64,000 nt of DNA from Pseudomonas syringae CC1557 (GTDB lineage: Bacteria > Pseudomonadota > Gammaproteobacteria > Pseudomonadales > Pseudomonadaceae). Where the stretch lies: positions 2,108,001-2,172,000 of the forward strand of contig NZ_CP007014.1 in assembly GCF_000452705.1 (NCBI RefSeq), written 5' to 3'. The stretch's first letter is position 1, and each line of letters opens with the position of its first letter. Of this stretch, positions 19,638 to 28,600 are shown piece after piece. The notes beneath the pieces are model-generated. The model did not search any database, had not been told where the DNA came from, and saw nothing but the letters and a program-made list of their open reading frames with translations. A program made the translations under genes and the position numbers.

Positions 19638-20567
19638 TTGAATATCGATACCCGGATCAAATTCCGCCATCTGGTGTGCTTCCTTGAAGTGGCGCGTCAG
19701 GGCAGTCTGGCGCGAGCGTCGGATGTATTGTCGATCAGCCAGCCAGCCCTGTCCAAAAGCATCAAGGAACTGGAAACCCTGCTGGCGACCACGCTCTTTG
19801 TGCGCAGCAAGAGCGGTGCTGCACTCACCGAAGCAGGCGTCGCGTTCATGCGTTTCGCCGGGCCGAGTGTTCAGGCCCTGCGGGAAGGCGTCAGCAGCCT
19901 GCGTTCCGGCGAACATGAAACGGTAACCGCGCGGCTTGGCGTGCTGTCCACGGCCGAAAGTCTGCTGGTGCCGGAGGTGATCAATCGTCTGCATAAGCGG
20001 CACCCGGCGCTGATCGTCAGCGTGATGACCGGCCCCAGTGCCTGGCTGTTGTCGCAATTGCGGGTCGGGGAGCTGGATCTGGTGGTCGGCCGCATGACTG
20101 ACAGCCCGCAGATTCAGGGCCTTGTTTTCGAGCATTTGTATAACGAGTCGATGACCCTGGTGGTGCGCAACGACCATCCGCTGCTGGCCGCGCCGCTCAA
20201 GCGTGAAAGTCTGGAGCAGTTCCCGCTGGTGCTGCCGCTTGCCGGCACCACCATCCGCAAGTTCGCCGACAGCCTGTTCGTGCAGTGCGGTATCCAGATG
20301 CCGCGTCAGCGCCTTGAAACACTGTCCCTCACGCTGAGCCGCCGATACGTGCAATGCAGCAATGCGATCTGGATTGCGCCGCTGGATGCAGTCTCGCTGG
20401 AGTTGAAAGGCGGCACGCTGGTCGAGCTGGACATGGGCATTCGTGAGCCGGGCGGCTCGGTCGGGCTGTGCAGCAACCCGGCCCTGCCACTGACCCGTGC
20501 GGCGCAATGGTGTGTGGATGAATTGCGCAGTGTCGGGGAGGCGTATCGTGAGGAGCAGTATCCATAA
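19638..20567 (+). CDS. pcaQ: LysR-type regulator of protocatechuate catabolism, PcaQ
   Basis: A 309-residue LysR-family activator. The N-terminal winged helix (about 8-65, with VARQGSLARASDVLSISQ) is followed by an effector domain. In PcaQ proteins the inducer is beta-carboxy-cis,cis-muconate (and gamma-carboxymuconolactone), and the target is the pca operon. It begins with TTG; no ATG fits the family N-terminus MNIDTRIKFRHLVCF, so TTG at 19638 is the most likely start. The assignment is supported by a perfect PcaQ-type operator overlapping its stop codon and by pcaHGKBC immediately downstream on the same strand. Confidence 0.9.
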   Translation: MNIDTRIKFRHLVCFLEVARQGSLARASDVLSISQPALSKSIKELETLLATTLFVRSKSGAALTEAGVAFMRFAGPSVQALREGVSSLRSGEHETVTARLGVLSTAESLLVPEVINRLHKRHPALIVSVMTGPSAWLLSQLRVGELDLVVGRMTDSPQIQGLVFEHLYNESMTLVVRNDHPLLAAPLKRESLEQFPLVLPLAGTTIRKFADSLFVQCGIQMPRQRLETLSLTLSRRYVQCSNAIWIAPLDAVSLELKGGTLVELDMGIREPGGSVGLCSNPALPLTRAAQWCVDELRSVGEAYREEQYP

Positions 20568-20583
20568 CCATTTGGTTATGGAT
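20560..20583 (+). promoter_or_regulatory. PcaQ operator before pcaH
   Basis: A perfect inverted repeat of 11 bp per arm with a 2-nt centre (20560-20570 and 20573-20583). Its core ATAACC-N4-GGTTAT matches the PcaQ binding motif described in rhizobia (ATAACC-N4-GGTTAA). The site overlaps the pcaQ stop codon and lies about 110 nt before the pcaH start. A possible -10 (CTATAA, 20605-20610) lies about 22 nt downstream, as expected for LysR activation. Confidence 0.85.
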
Positions 20584-20694
20584 GGCGGGAGTTATTTCAG
20601 TTCTCTATAAGCATGAGTTGCGCGACACTTTGCCGCAGCCTGAAGCGCAAGTGATCGACGCCTGCGCGCTCATAAGAAAAACAAGGAGAACGCC

Positions 20695-21414
20695 ATGTCT
20701 GCTGCGGACAACAGCCGCTTCGTCATTCGTGACCGAAACTGGCACCCCAAAGCCCTGACCCCGGACTACAAGACTTCGATCCTGCGCTCACCGCGCCAGG
20801 CGCTGGTCAGCATTCCGCAATCCATTTCCGAGGCATCAGGTCCGGATTTCTCGCATCTGACGTTCGGCCAGCATGACAACGACCTGCTGCTCAATTTCAA
20901 TAACGGCGGTTTGCCCATCGGCGAGCGCATTCTGATTGCCGGTAAGGTTTGTGATCAGTACGGCAAGCCGATTCCCCACACGCTGGTGGAAATCTGGCAA
21001 GCCAACGCGGGTGGTCGTTATCGACACAAACGCGATGCCTATCTGGCACCTATCGACCCCAACTTCGGTGGCGTCGGGCGAGCTCTGACCGACAGCGAAG
21101 GCAACTACAGCTTTCGCACCGTCAAACCCGGCCCTTACCCTTGGCGCAATGGCCCCAACGACTGGCGTCCGGCTCACGTGCATGTGTCGATCAGCGGCCC
21201 GTCGATCGCCACACGGCTGATCACCCAGTTGTATTTCGAAGGTGATCCACTGATTTCGATCTGCCCGATCGTCAAGGCAATCACCAACCCCGATGCGGTG
21301 CAGAGCCTGATCGCCCGGCTTGATCTAGCGCTGGGTAACCCGATGGATTGCCTGGCGTACCGCTTTGATATCGTTCTGCGCGGTCAGCGCAAGACCCACT
21401 TCGAAAACTGCTGA
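20695..21414 (+). CDS. pcaH: Protocatechuate 3,4-dioxygenase beta subunit
   Basis: The catalytic subunit (239 residues) of the intradiol ring-cleavage enzyme that converts protocatechuate to beta-carboxy-cis,cis-muconate. The non-haem Fe(III) ligands, two Tyr and two His, are in place: Tyr in [11 protein letters not shown], Tyr in [10 protein letters not shown], and the HVH pair in [12 protein letters not shown] good ribosome-binding site (AAGGAGAA) precedes ATG 20695. It is the first gene of the operon pcaH-pcaG-pcaK-pcaB-pcaC, expected to be activated by PcaQ. Confidence 0.97.
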   Translation: MSAADNSRFVIRDRNWHPKALTPDYKTSILRSPRQALVSIPQSISEASGPDFSHLTFGQHDNDLLLNFNNGGLPIGERILIAGKVCDQYGKPIPHTLVEIWQANAGGRYRHKRDAYLAPIDPNFGGVGRALTDSEGNYSFRTVKPGPYPWRNGPNDWRPAHVHVSISGPSIATRLITQLYFEGDPLISICPIVKAITNPDAVQSLIARLDLALGNPMDCLAYRFDIVLRGQRKTHFENC

Positions 21415-21424
21415 GGAGGTCGTC

Positions 21425-22027
21425 ATGCCCGTACAACTGTTACAGGAAACCCCTTCGCAAACCGCTGGCCCTTACGTGCATATCGGTCTGGCCCCGCAAG
21501 TGGCCGGCAACCCGACGCGCGAGCTGGAAATCTGGAACGAGCTGGCCAGGCCGGACGCGCCGGGTGAGCACATCGTGCTGCTGGGCAATGTCTTCGACGG
21601 CAACGGCCACCTGATCCGCGATGCGTATCTGGAGTTCTGGCAGGCCGATCATCAAGGTATTTATGACAGCGCGTTTCACCCGGACCGGCCGTTCAATGGC
21701 TTTGGCCGCACCGCGACTACCGACGATGGTCAGTGGATGCTGAAAACCGTGAAACCGGGGTCGGTGCGCAATGCGGCGGGTGTGCCGATGGCGTCCCACA
21801 TCAACGTGTCGCTGTTCGCCCGTGGCATCAATATTCATCTGCAGACGCGGCTGTATTTCGACGATGAAGCACAGGCCAATGCCATCGACCCGGTGCTGAA
21901 CCTGATCGAGCAGCCTCCGCGCCGTGAAACCCTGATCGCGCGTCGCTGCATGCACGACGGTCAATTGGCCTATCGTTTTGACATCCGCGTGCAGGGTGAA
22001 GACGAGACGGTATTTTTCGATTTCTGA
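21425..22027 (+). CDS. pcaG: Protocatechuate 3,4-dioxygenase alpha subunit
   Basis: A 200-residue partner of PcaH with the same intradiol dioxygenase fold but without the full iron-ligand set, as expected for the alpha subunit. It begins MPVQLLQETPSQTAGPYVHI, family-typical. ATG 21425 is preceded by a near-perfect GAGGAGGT ribosome-binding site that starts at the pcaH stop codon, giving tight coupling of the two subunits. Confidence 0.96.
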   Translation: MPVQLLQETPSQTAGPYVHIGLAPQVAGNPTRELEIWNELARPDAPGEHIVLLGNVFDGNGHLIRDAYLEFWQADHQGIYDSAFHPDRPFNGFGRTATTDDGQWMLKTVKPGSVRNAAGVPMASHINVSLFARGINIHLQTRLYFDDEAQANAIDPVLNLIEQPPRRETLIARRCMHDGQLAYRFDIRVQGEDETVFFDF

Positions 22028-22095
22028 GGCAATGTACGTGCGTTTCATGGCGCCTGCACCGGCAGGCGACCTTATAAAAATAAAAGGACACCTTC

Positions 22096-23445
22096 ATGAC
22101 GCTTTCAGCCAGCGGGCCTGCAACAGGTACGCTCGATGTACAGGCTTTCATCAACGCGCAGCCGTTATCAAGGTATCAGTGGCGAGTGGTCGCCTTGTGT
22201 TTTCTGATCGTCTTCCTCGACGGTCTCGATACCGCCGCCATGGGTTTCATTGCGCCGGCACTCAGCCAGGACTGGGGCATCGACCGCGCCAGCCTGGGCC
22301 CGGTCATGAGTGCGGCACTGATCGGCATGGTGTTCGGTGCGCTGGGTTCCGGGCCGCTGGCTGACCGTTTCGGGCGCAAGTGGGTACTGGTTGTCGCGGT
22401 GTTCCTGTTCGGTGTGTTCAGCCTTGCATCCGCCTACAGCAGCAACATTGATCAATTGCTGGTTCTGCGCCTGCTGACCGGCCTGGGCCTGGGCGCAGCG
22501 ATGCCCAACGCCACCACGCTGCTTTCGGAGTACACGCCGGAGCGGCTCAAGTCGTTACTGGTCACCAGCATGTTCTGCGGTTTCAATCTGGGCATGGCCT
22601 GCGGCGGTTTCGTGTCGGCCAAACTGATTCCCAGCATGGGCTGGCACAGCCTGCTGATGCTCGGCGGTATCCTGCCGCTGATACTGGCAGTGGTGCTGAT
22701 GGTCTGGCTGCCGGAATCGGCGCGCTTTCTGGTAGTGCGCAATCGCGGTGCCGAGCGGATTCGCAAGGTGCTGGCACCGATTGCGCCGAAGGAAGTGGCG
22801 GGAGTCACCGCGTTCAGCGTTCCCGAGCAGAAAACCGTGAGCAGTCGCAACGTCCTGAAGGTGATTTTCTCCGGTACGTACAGTGCGGGCACGCTGCTGT
22901 TGTGGCTGACCTATTTCATGGGCCTGGTGATCGTTTATCTGCTGACCAGCTGGCTGCCGACACTGATGCGTGACAGCGGCGCAAGCATGGAGCAGTCGGC
23001 GTTCATCGGTGCGTTGTTCCAGTTCGGCGGGGTGCTGAGCGCAGTGGGTGTCGGTTGGGCCATGGACCGTTACAACCCGCACAAGGTGATTGGTACCGCC
23101 TATGCGTTGGCGGGTGTGTTTGCGTATCTGGTCGGGCAAAGTCTGGGCAATGTCGCCGTACTGGCCACGCTGGTGCTGGTGGCGGGCATGTGCATCAATG
23201 GCGCGCAGTCGGCAATGCCATCGCTGGCGGCACGGTTTTATCCCACTCAGGGCCGCGCCACGGGTGTGTCGTGGATGCTCGGCATCGGTCGCTTCGGTGC
23301 CATCCTTGGCGCATGGGCTGGCGCGACGCTGCTGGGCCTGGGCTGGAGTTTCGAGCAGGTGCTCACCGCACTGGTGGTCCCGGCCGCAGTGGCGGCGCTG
23401 GCGATCCTGATCAAGGGCTGGGTCAGTCATGCCGACGCCACCTGA
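22096..23445 (+). CDS. pcaK: 4-hydroxybenzoate/protocatechuate transporter, MFS AAHS family
   Basis: A 449-residue, twelve-segment MFS permease of the aromatic acid:H+ symporter family. The first-helix motif FLDGLDTAAMGFIAPAL carries the DG-D signature required for aromatic acid transport in PcaK, and GPLADRFGRKWV is the loop 2-3 MFS motif. It lies between pcaG and pcaB in the operon, so it probably imports protocatechuate or 4-hydroxybenzoate. The exact substrate is inferred. Confidence 0.9.
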   Translation: MTLSASGPATGTLDVQAFINAQPLSRYQWRVVALCFLIVFLDGLDTAAMGFIAPALSQDWGIDRASLGPVMSAALIGMVFGALGSGPLADRFGRKWVLVVAVFLFGVFSLASAYSSNIDQLLVLRLLTGLGLGAAMPNATTLLSEYTPERLKSLLVTSMFCGFNLGMACGGFVSAKLIPSMGWHSLLMLGGILPLILAVVLMVWLPESARFLVVRNRGAERIRKVLAPIAPKEVAGVTAFSVPEQKTVSSRNVLKVIFSGTYSAGTLLLWLTYFMGLVIVYLLTSWLPTLMRDSGASMEQSAFIGALFQFGGVLSAVGVGWAMDRYNPHKVIGTAYALAGVFAYLVGQSLGNVAVLATLVLVAGMCINGAQSAMPSLAARFYPTQGRATGVSWMLGIGRFGAILGAWAGATLLGLGWSFEQVLTALVVPAAVAALAILIKGWVSHADAT

Positions 23446-23469
23446 AACCTATCAATCTGGAGCGCAGAT

Positions 23470-24831
23470 GTGAACAGACCGGGTAATCAACTTTTCGACA
23501 GCTATTTCACCCAGGCCGACATGCGCGGGATTTTCTCGGACCAGGGCCGGGTGCAGGGCATGCTCGATTTCGAGGCTGCTCTGGCTCGGGCGCAGGCGCA
23601 GGTTGGCCTGATTCCGGCCAGTGTCGTGGCCGACATCGAGCAGAACTGTCGTGCCGAACTGTTCGATTTCGACGCGCTCGCCATCGCCATTGGCAGTGCT
23701 GGCAATTCGGCGATTCCGCTGGTCAAGGCGTTGGGCAAGCAGATTGCCATACGCAGCCCGGAAGCCGAGCGTTACGTACACATGGGCGCGACCAGTCAGG
23801 ATGTGATGGACAGCGGATTGGTGTTGCAACTTCGCCAGGCGATCATTGTGCTCGAACGCGACCTCTCGCACCTTGCAGAGTCGCTGGCTGAACAGGCACA
23901 GCGCCATGCGGGGACGCCGCTGGCCGGACGCACGTGGTTACAGCAAGCCACGCCTGTCACGCTGGGGATGAAGATCGCTGGCTGGCTGGGCGCTGTCACG
24001 CGCCATCGTCAACGGCTTGAAGAGATCAAACCGCGTCTGTTGTGCCTGCAATTCGGCGGCGCTTCCGGCAGTCTGGCGGCGCTGGGCGATCAGGCCTTCA
24101 AGGTCGCCGAAGCGCTGGCGAGCGAGCTGGGGCTGGAGCTCCCCGAGCAACCCTGGCATACCCAGCGCGATCGTCTGGTGGAATTTGCCAGTCTGCTGGG
24201 CATGATCGCGGGCAGCCTCGGCAAGCTAGGGCGCGACGTCAGCCTGTTGATGCAGACCGAAGTCGGCGAAGTATTCGAACCCTCGGCGCCGGGCAAGGGC
24301 GGCTCTTCGACCATGCCGCACAAGCGCAACCCGGTGGGCGCCGCAGTGATGATCAGCGCAGCAACGCGGGCGCCAGGGCTGGTGGCGACCATGCTCGCTG
24401 CGATGCCGCAGGAGCACGAGCGCAGCCTAGGCCTGTGGCATGCCGAGTGGGAGACCTTGCCGGAGCTGTGCTGTCTGGTTTCCGGTTCGCTGCAACAGGC
24501 GTTGCAGGCAGTTCCTGGTTTGCAGGTTGACGCCGAGCGCATGCGCCTCAATCTGGAGTCCACCCAAGGCCTGGTGCTGGCCGAAGCCGTGAGCATTGCG
24601 CTGGCGCAGCGCATTGGCAGGGACGCCGCACATCATCTGATAGAGCAATGCTGCCGTCGTGCGGTGGAGCAGGGCACGCACTTGCGTCAGGTACTCGGCG
24701 AAGACCCGCAGGTCAGCGAACAACTTTCTTCTGACGAGCTGGATCGCTTGCTGGATCCGGCGCATTACCTTGGTCAGGCCCGACACTGGGTCGAGCGCGC
24801 CGTGGCCGAACACATAAGGATTTCCCGATGA
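23470..24831 (+). CDS. pcaB: 3-Carboxy-cis,cis-muconate cycloisomerase
   Basis: A 453-residue member of the fumarase/aspartase superfamily that lactonises beta-carboxymuconate to gamma-carboxymuconolactone. The superfamily signature SSTMPHKRNPVGA lies near residue 280, with HMGATSQDVMDS upstream. Translation seems to start at GTG 23470, because an ATG two bases earlier is followed at once by a stop. Its end overlaps the pcaC start by 4 nt (ATGA), leaving no room for pcaD between them. Confidence 0.96.
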   Translation: MNRPGNQLFDSYFTQADMRGIFSDQGRVQGMLDFEAALARAQAQVGLIPASVVADIEQNCRAELFDFDALAIAIGSAGNSAIPLVKALGKQIAIRSPEAERYVHMGATSQDVMDSGLVLQLRQAIIVLERDLSHLAESLAEQAQRHAGTPLAGRTWLQQATPVTLGMKIAGWLGAVTRHRQRLEEIKPRLLCLQFGGASGSLAALGDQAFKVAEALASELGLELPEQPWHTQRDRLVEFASLLGMIAGSLGKLGRDVSLLMQTEVGEVFEPSAPGKGGSSTMPHKRNPVGAAVMISAATRAPGLVATMLAAMPQEHERSLGLWHAEWETLPELCCLVSGSLQQALQAVPGLQVDAERMRLNLESTQGLVLAEAVSIALAQRIGRDAAHHLIEQCCRRAVEQGTHLRQVLGEDPQVSEQLSSDELDRLLDPAHYLGQARHWVERAVAEHIRISR

Positions 24832-25226
24832 CCGAAGACGAACGCTACGAAGCCGGCATGCAGGTGCGCCGCGCAGTGCTGGGTGACACACATGTCGATA
24901 ACAGTCTGAGCAAGCTGACGCCGTTCAATGAAGAGTTTCAGGAAATGATCACCCGTCATGCCTGGGGCGACATCTGGACGCGTCCGGGGCTGCCGCGTCA
25001 CACCCGCAGCCTGATCACCATTGCCATGCTGATCGGCATGAATCGCGAGGGCGAATTGCGTCTGCACCTGAAGGCCGCAAAAAACAACGGCGTGACCCGC
25101 GAAGAGATCAAGGAAGTGCTGATGCAGAGCGCCATCTATTGCGGCATCCCGGCGGCCAACGCTACGTTTCACCTGGCCGAAGCGGTCTGGGACGAAATGG
25201 GCGTGGAGTCGTTGAAGGACGACTGA
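24828..25226 (+). CDS. pcaC: 4-Carboxymuconolactone decarboxylase
   Basis: A 132-residue small decarboxylase of the CMD/AhpD family that turns gamma-carboxymuconolactone into beta-ketoadipate enol-lactone. Typical segments are HAWGDIWTRPGLPRHTRS and the C-terminal YCGIPAANATFHLAEAVW. It is translationally coupled to pcaB by an ATGA overlap and is the last gene of the operon before a terminator. The enol-lactone hydrolase PcaD, which acts next, is not encoded here, nor is it fused to this short protein. Confidence 0.96.
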   Translation: MTEDERYEAGMQVRRAVLGDTHVDNSLSKLTPFNEEFQEMITRHAWGDIWTRPGLPRHTRSLITIAMLIGMNREGELRLHLKAAKNNGVTREEIKEVLMQSAIYCGIPAANATFHLAEAVWDEMGVESLKDD

Positions 25227-25248
25227 AAGACTGTCTGATCAGTGCGAG

Positions 25249-25283
25249 AAAAACCGCCACTGTATTCAGCCGTGGCGGCTTTT
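25249..25283. terminator. Bidirectional terminator between pcaC and the porin gene
   Basis: A 7-bp GC-rich stem (25254-25260 with 25272-25278) is flanked by five A on the left and by CTTTTT on the right. It lies between convergent genes and so gives a U-tract in both directions. Confidence 0.85.
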
Positions 25284-25294
25284 TGCAGGGGGCT

Positions 25295-26551
25295 TCAGAG
25301 CAACGAAAGCGGATAGCTGACGATCACCCGGTTTTCATCGAACTGGTTGGTGCTGTAGTCACGGCGCATGGTCGAGTTGCGCCACTTCAGCGACAGGTTC
25401 TTGAACGCGCCGCTTTGCAGCACATAGCCTACTTCGGTTTCCCGAGCCCATTCTTCGCCGTCGGTTATCGCACCTGTGTGTACATTGTCACCGCTGATGT
25501 AGCGGTTCATCAGGCTCAGGCCGGGCACGCCCAGCGCCGCGAAGTCGTAGTCGTGGCGCAACTGCCAGGACTTTTCCCTGGCGTTGTCGAAGCTGGAGTT
25601 GTAACTGTCGTTGGCCAGCGTACCGCCGCTGGTGCCGTTGACCCGCATCCAACCGCTTTCTCCAGTGACGCGTTGCAGGCCCACGTAGAACGTGTTGCCG
25701 CCGTGTTTTGCTGAAAGCAGGGCAGACCAGGTCTTGTTGTCGAGGTCGCCTGCCAGTGCCTGTCCGTCATCCTTGCCCTGGAAGTAACCGAGGTTCGCGC
25801 CCAGGGTCCAGCTGCCCAGCGGCTGACTGTGCAACAGGTTGAAGTATTGCTGATGGTAGATGTCTTCGAGTTCGGCGTACCACACGCCGACCTGAGTGCG
25901 TTTTTCGTTGAACACGTATTCGCCGCCGCCGAAGTTGAATCGGTCGGACGTGAACGCGCCACGACCATTCAGTGACATGTCTTGCATGCTGGCGTCATTG
26001 CGCGGACTGTTACCCCGGAACTGGCCGCCGTACAGCGTCAGGTTGTCGATTTCCTTCGAGGTGATCTGGCCACCCTGAAAGGTCTGCGGCAGGGAGCGGC
26101 CGTCGTCCGAGCGCAAAATCGGCAACACTGGCATCCACTCGCCAACCTTCAATTCGGTTTTCGAGAAACGCACCTTGCCGGCTACAGCGAGCCGGCCAAA
26201 ATCATCGGCCGGGCGTCCATCGCTGTGAATCGGCAGCAGTTGTGTGCCGCCAGTGCCTTTGCCGCCGTCCAGTTTCAGCGAGTACAGGCCCAGCGCATCA
26301 ACGCCGAAACCCACTGTGCCTTGGGTAAAACCGGAGCGGGCGTCGAGGATGAAGTTCTGTGTCCATTCTTCGGCGTAATTCTGCGAATTGGCCGGGTCCA
26401 CAAAGTTGCGGTTGATGTAGAAGTTGCGTAGGTTCAGATTGACCTTGGCGTCATCGACAAATCCGGCGGCATGGCTGGTTATCGGTGTGAGGGTCGCAGC
26501 GACAGCCGCAGAGAGACCGCAAACGATTTTGCAGGGGGCGTTCAAGCGCAT
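25295..26551 (-). CDS. OprD-family outer membrane porin
   Basis: A 418-residue outer membrane protein with a signal peptide (cleavage after THAAG or SHAA, about residue 28). The mature part is of the OprD/Occ family: AGFVDDAKVNLNLRNFYINR at the start of the barrel, DFGRLAVAGKVRFSKTEL, and a final strand ending in Leu. Such porins take up small carboxylates. Its place beside pcaHGKBC, and the PcaP porin of the P. putida pca cluster, suggest an aromatic or hydroaromatic acid substrate. It is transcribed convergently to pcaC. Confidence 0.9.
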   Translation of the reverse strand: MRLNAPCKIVCGLSAAVAATLTPITSHAAGFVDDAKVNLNLRNFYINRNFVDPANSQNYAEEWTQNFILDARSGFTQGTVGFGVDALGLYSLKLDGGKGTGGTQLLPIHSDGRPADDFGRLAVAGKVRFSKTELKVGEWMPVLPILRSDDGRSLPQTFQGGQITSKEIDNLTLYGGQFRGNSPRNDASMQDMSLNGRGAFTSDRFNFGGGEYVFNEKRTQVGVWYAELEDIYHQQYFNLLHSQPLGSWTLGANLGYFQGKDDGQALAGDLDNKTWSALLSAKHGGNTFYVGLQRVTGESGWMRVNGTSGGTLANDSYNSSFDNAREKSWQLRHDYDFAALGVPGLSLMNRYISGDNVHTGAITDGEEWARETEVGYVLQSGAFKNLSLKWRNSTMRRDYSTNQFDENRVIVSYPLSLL

Positions 26552-26626
26552 GGAACAGACCTTTTTTGTAGTTATTGAGTCGTTTTAGCTGCCTGCGATA
26601 TTGAAATGCCGGGACGTTGTCCGCAA

Positions 26627-26659
26627 TTGTGAAAGCGTTGTTTTGGGCGATAATCGAAC
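26627..26659 (+). promoter_or_regulatory. Promoter with PcaR-like box before the EamA transporter gene
   Basis: A -35 TTGTGA (26627-26632), a 16-nt spacer and a -10 GATAAT (26649-26654). The -10 lies inside GGGCGATAATCGAAC (26645-26659), close to the PcaR box I recall from P. putida (GTTCGATAATCGCAC). A second, perfect copy with the same layout precedes quiC. The transcript would reach ATG 26812; the site could also serve the divergent porin gene. Confidence 0.65.
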
Positions 26660-26811
26660 GTTAATGAACCGGTTGGAACATTTTGTGCGAGACGCTGAAA
26701 ATGCTTGCTGCGATGCTCGCTGTCTTATAGCTCCGGGCCATTGCAGTCGACACGCATGCGGTCGTTTTTCGCTACAGATCCAGGTCGAGAACACTTGAAC
26801 AAGGAAGACCG

Positions 26812-27699
26812 ATGAGCACTGCCAGCACGCCGTTGTCCGGCGTCAACCAACCTCTCAAGGGGATTGGCTTCATTCTTCTGGCCACCTTTCTGTTTGCCAG
26901 CCACGACACACTGTCCAAATACCTGTCCGGTTTCTATCCGATCATCCTGGTGGTCTGGGCGCGTTATCTGGTGCATACATTGCTCATGGCCTGCATCTTC
27001 ATGCCGTCTGCCGGGTTACGCGTACTGCGCACCAAACGGCCGGGCCTGCAGGCGCTACGCGCACTGGCGCTGTTGGGCACCAGCCTGTTGTTCACCAGCA
27101 GCCTGATGTTCATTCCGCAGGCAGAAGCCACGGCGGTCAACTTTCTGGCCCCGCTGCTGGTCACCGCCTTGTCAGTACCGCTGCTCAAAGAGCGCGTCAC
27201 ACGCGGGCAGTGGATAGCCGTGGTGGTCGGGTTTATCGGGGTGATGATCATCATTCATCCGGGCGGCGAACTGTTTACACCCGCGATCCTGCTGCCACTG
27301 TCGTCGGCGCTGTGCTTCGCGCTGTATCAACTGCTGACCCGGCTGGTCAGTCCGTTTGACAGCCCGACCACCAGCAACTTCTTTGCCGGGCTGTTTAACA
27401 CCTTGCTGATGAGCGCACTGGTGCCGTTCTTCTGGGAAGTGCCCGCACTCAAACACTTGCCGTTCCTGCTCGCGCTGGGCGCCTGCGGCATGTCCGCCCA
27501 TTTGCTGCTGACCCAGGCCTTCCGCTTCGCTGCCCCGGCCATGCTGGCACCGTTCAGCTACTGCCAGATCGTCTTCGCCGGGTTGCTGGGCTATCTGGTC
27601 TTCGACCACATGCCATCCCCGACTGCACAGGCCGGCATTGCCATCATCTGCCTCAGCGGCCTGGCGGCAGCGTGGCAACAGCGACGCAAGGGCGGGTAG
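26812..27699 (+). CDS. EamA/DMT-family transporter
   Basis: A 295-residue drug/metabolite-superfamily permease with ten predicted membrane segments in two EamA repeats. It begins MSTASTPLSGVNQPLKGIG, and conserved features include FLFASHDTLSKYL in helix 1 and PLLVTALSVPLLKERVT at the end of the first repeat. The substrate is unknown. The promoter upstream carries the same PcaR-like box as quiC, at almost the same distance from the start codon, which ties it to aromatic or hydroaromatic metabolism. It could be an exporter or importer of a pathway compound. Confidence 0.85.
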   Translation: MSTASTPLSGVNQPLKGIGFILLATFLFASHDTLSKYLSGFYPIILVVWARYLVHTLLMACIFMPSAGLRVLRTKRPGLQALRALALLGTSLLFTSSLMFIPQAEATAVNFLAPLLVTALSVPLLKERVTRGQWIAVVVGFIGVMIIIHPGGELFTPAILLPLSSALCFALYQLLTRLVSPFDSPTTSNFFAGLFNTLLMSALVPFFWEVPALKHLPFLLALGACGMSAHLLLTQAFRFAAPAMLAPFSYCQIVFAGLLGYLVFDHMPSPTAQAGIAIICLSGLAAAWQQRRKGG

Positions 27700-27822
27700 C
27701 GACCGACGCTGAACGCCGTGTCGTGCCAATGTTCAGTTGGCATGCAGTTGCTGACGCACTGCCTCACAGGTCTTCGGCGCAGAACAATGTCATGCTGCGC
27801 CTGCAGGAGATTGCCATACATG

Positions 27823-28149
27823 CTTTTCGATCACGGTGGCACTGACGACGCAGAGTGCGACCCCCGGATCAGTGTCAGGACGAAGGAACTCCGGGGGTAG
27901 CCTGGCAGGACGCCAGGCTAGCCGCACCGGGCCATGGATGGCCCGGTGCGGCGACCCCCGGATCAGTGTCAGGACGAAGGAACCCGACGAAGTCGGGCCG
28001 GAAACGGAGCCGGGACTTTGCCTACTTTGGTCCCTCAAAGTAGGGCGCCGTAAGGGCGCAAAGGTGACCTGAGTCGAACCTCAACCTACCTGACATCACA
28101 GAACCGCTGTGTGACGCGGAGCGTCACGAACTGCATCCCCACGCGGGGC
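27823..28149. repeat. Hairpin-rich intergenic repeat, copy 1
   Basis: The first of two direct copies of about 330 bp. Its core is a three-way junction: an outer 9-bp stem (27890-27898 with 27954-27962) encloses a 9-bp hairpin (27898-27906/27912-27920) and a perfect 15-bp hairpin (27921-27935/27938-27952). Further small hairpins follow, including CCCGA-CGAAG-TCGGG and GTGACGC-GGA-GCGTCAC. A 30-nt block (27858-27887) is repeated inside the copy at 27953-27982. Short frames in it look non-coding. I believe such sequences recur between genes in P. syringae genomes, but could not check. Confidence 0.75.
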
Positions 28150-28228
28150 GCTCATCGTTATACACAAGTCCAACCGACTCTCTTGCATTGCGCCATGCCT
28201 CGCGCGTTGCGACTGCACATAAGAAGCG

Positions 28229-28563
28229 CTTCTTTATCGCGATGGCACTGGCGACGCAGAGTGCGACGTAAGTGACGGCTGAGTCCTGGCGCTGATCCGG
28301 GGGTAGCCTGGCAGGACGCCAGGCTAGCCGCACCGGGCCATGGATGGCCCGTTGCGGCGACCCCCGGATCAGTGTCAGGACGAAGGAACCCGACGAAGTC
28401 GGGCCGGAAACGGAGCCAGGGGGTTTGGTTACTTTGGCCCCATCAAAGTAACTCGCCGAGGGGCGAAAAGGTGACCTGAGTCAAACGCCATTCTACCTGA
28501 CACCACAGAACCGCTGTGTGACGCAGAGCGTCACGAAATGCATCCCCACGCGGAGCGTGGGGA
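28229..28563. repeat. Hairpin-rich intergenic repeat, copy 2
   Basis: The second direct copy, same orientation. The outer stem is longer here (12 bp, 28293-28304 with 28360-28371), the first hairpin is identical, and the 15-bp hairpin has one mismatch (28327-28341/28344-28358). The middle part has diverged, but its ACTTTGG...CAAAGT pairing is kept. It ends with GTGACGC-AGA-GCGTCAC and CCCCACGC-GGA-GCGTGGGG hairpins just before the stop of the MFS gene. Changed sequence with kept pairing suggests the structure matters. Confidence 0.75.
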
Positions 28564-28600
28564 CAATAGCCATTCGGGCTTTTCTGGCGGTGTCAGACGA

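Noticed and set aside
27790..28333. Short frames inside the hairpin repeats that share RLAWRPARLPP-like peptides
   Set aside because: The shared peptide is explained by the DNA repeat; frames differ in their ends and have no ribosome-binding sites.
27823..28563. CRISPR array
   Set aside because: Only two long, hairpin-rich copies with no regular spacers and no cas genes.
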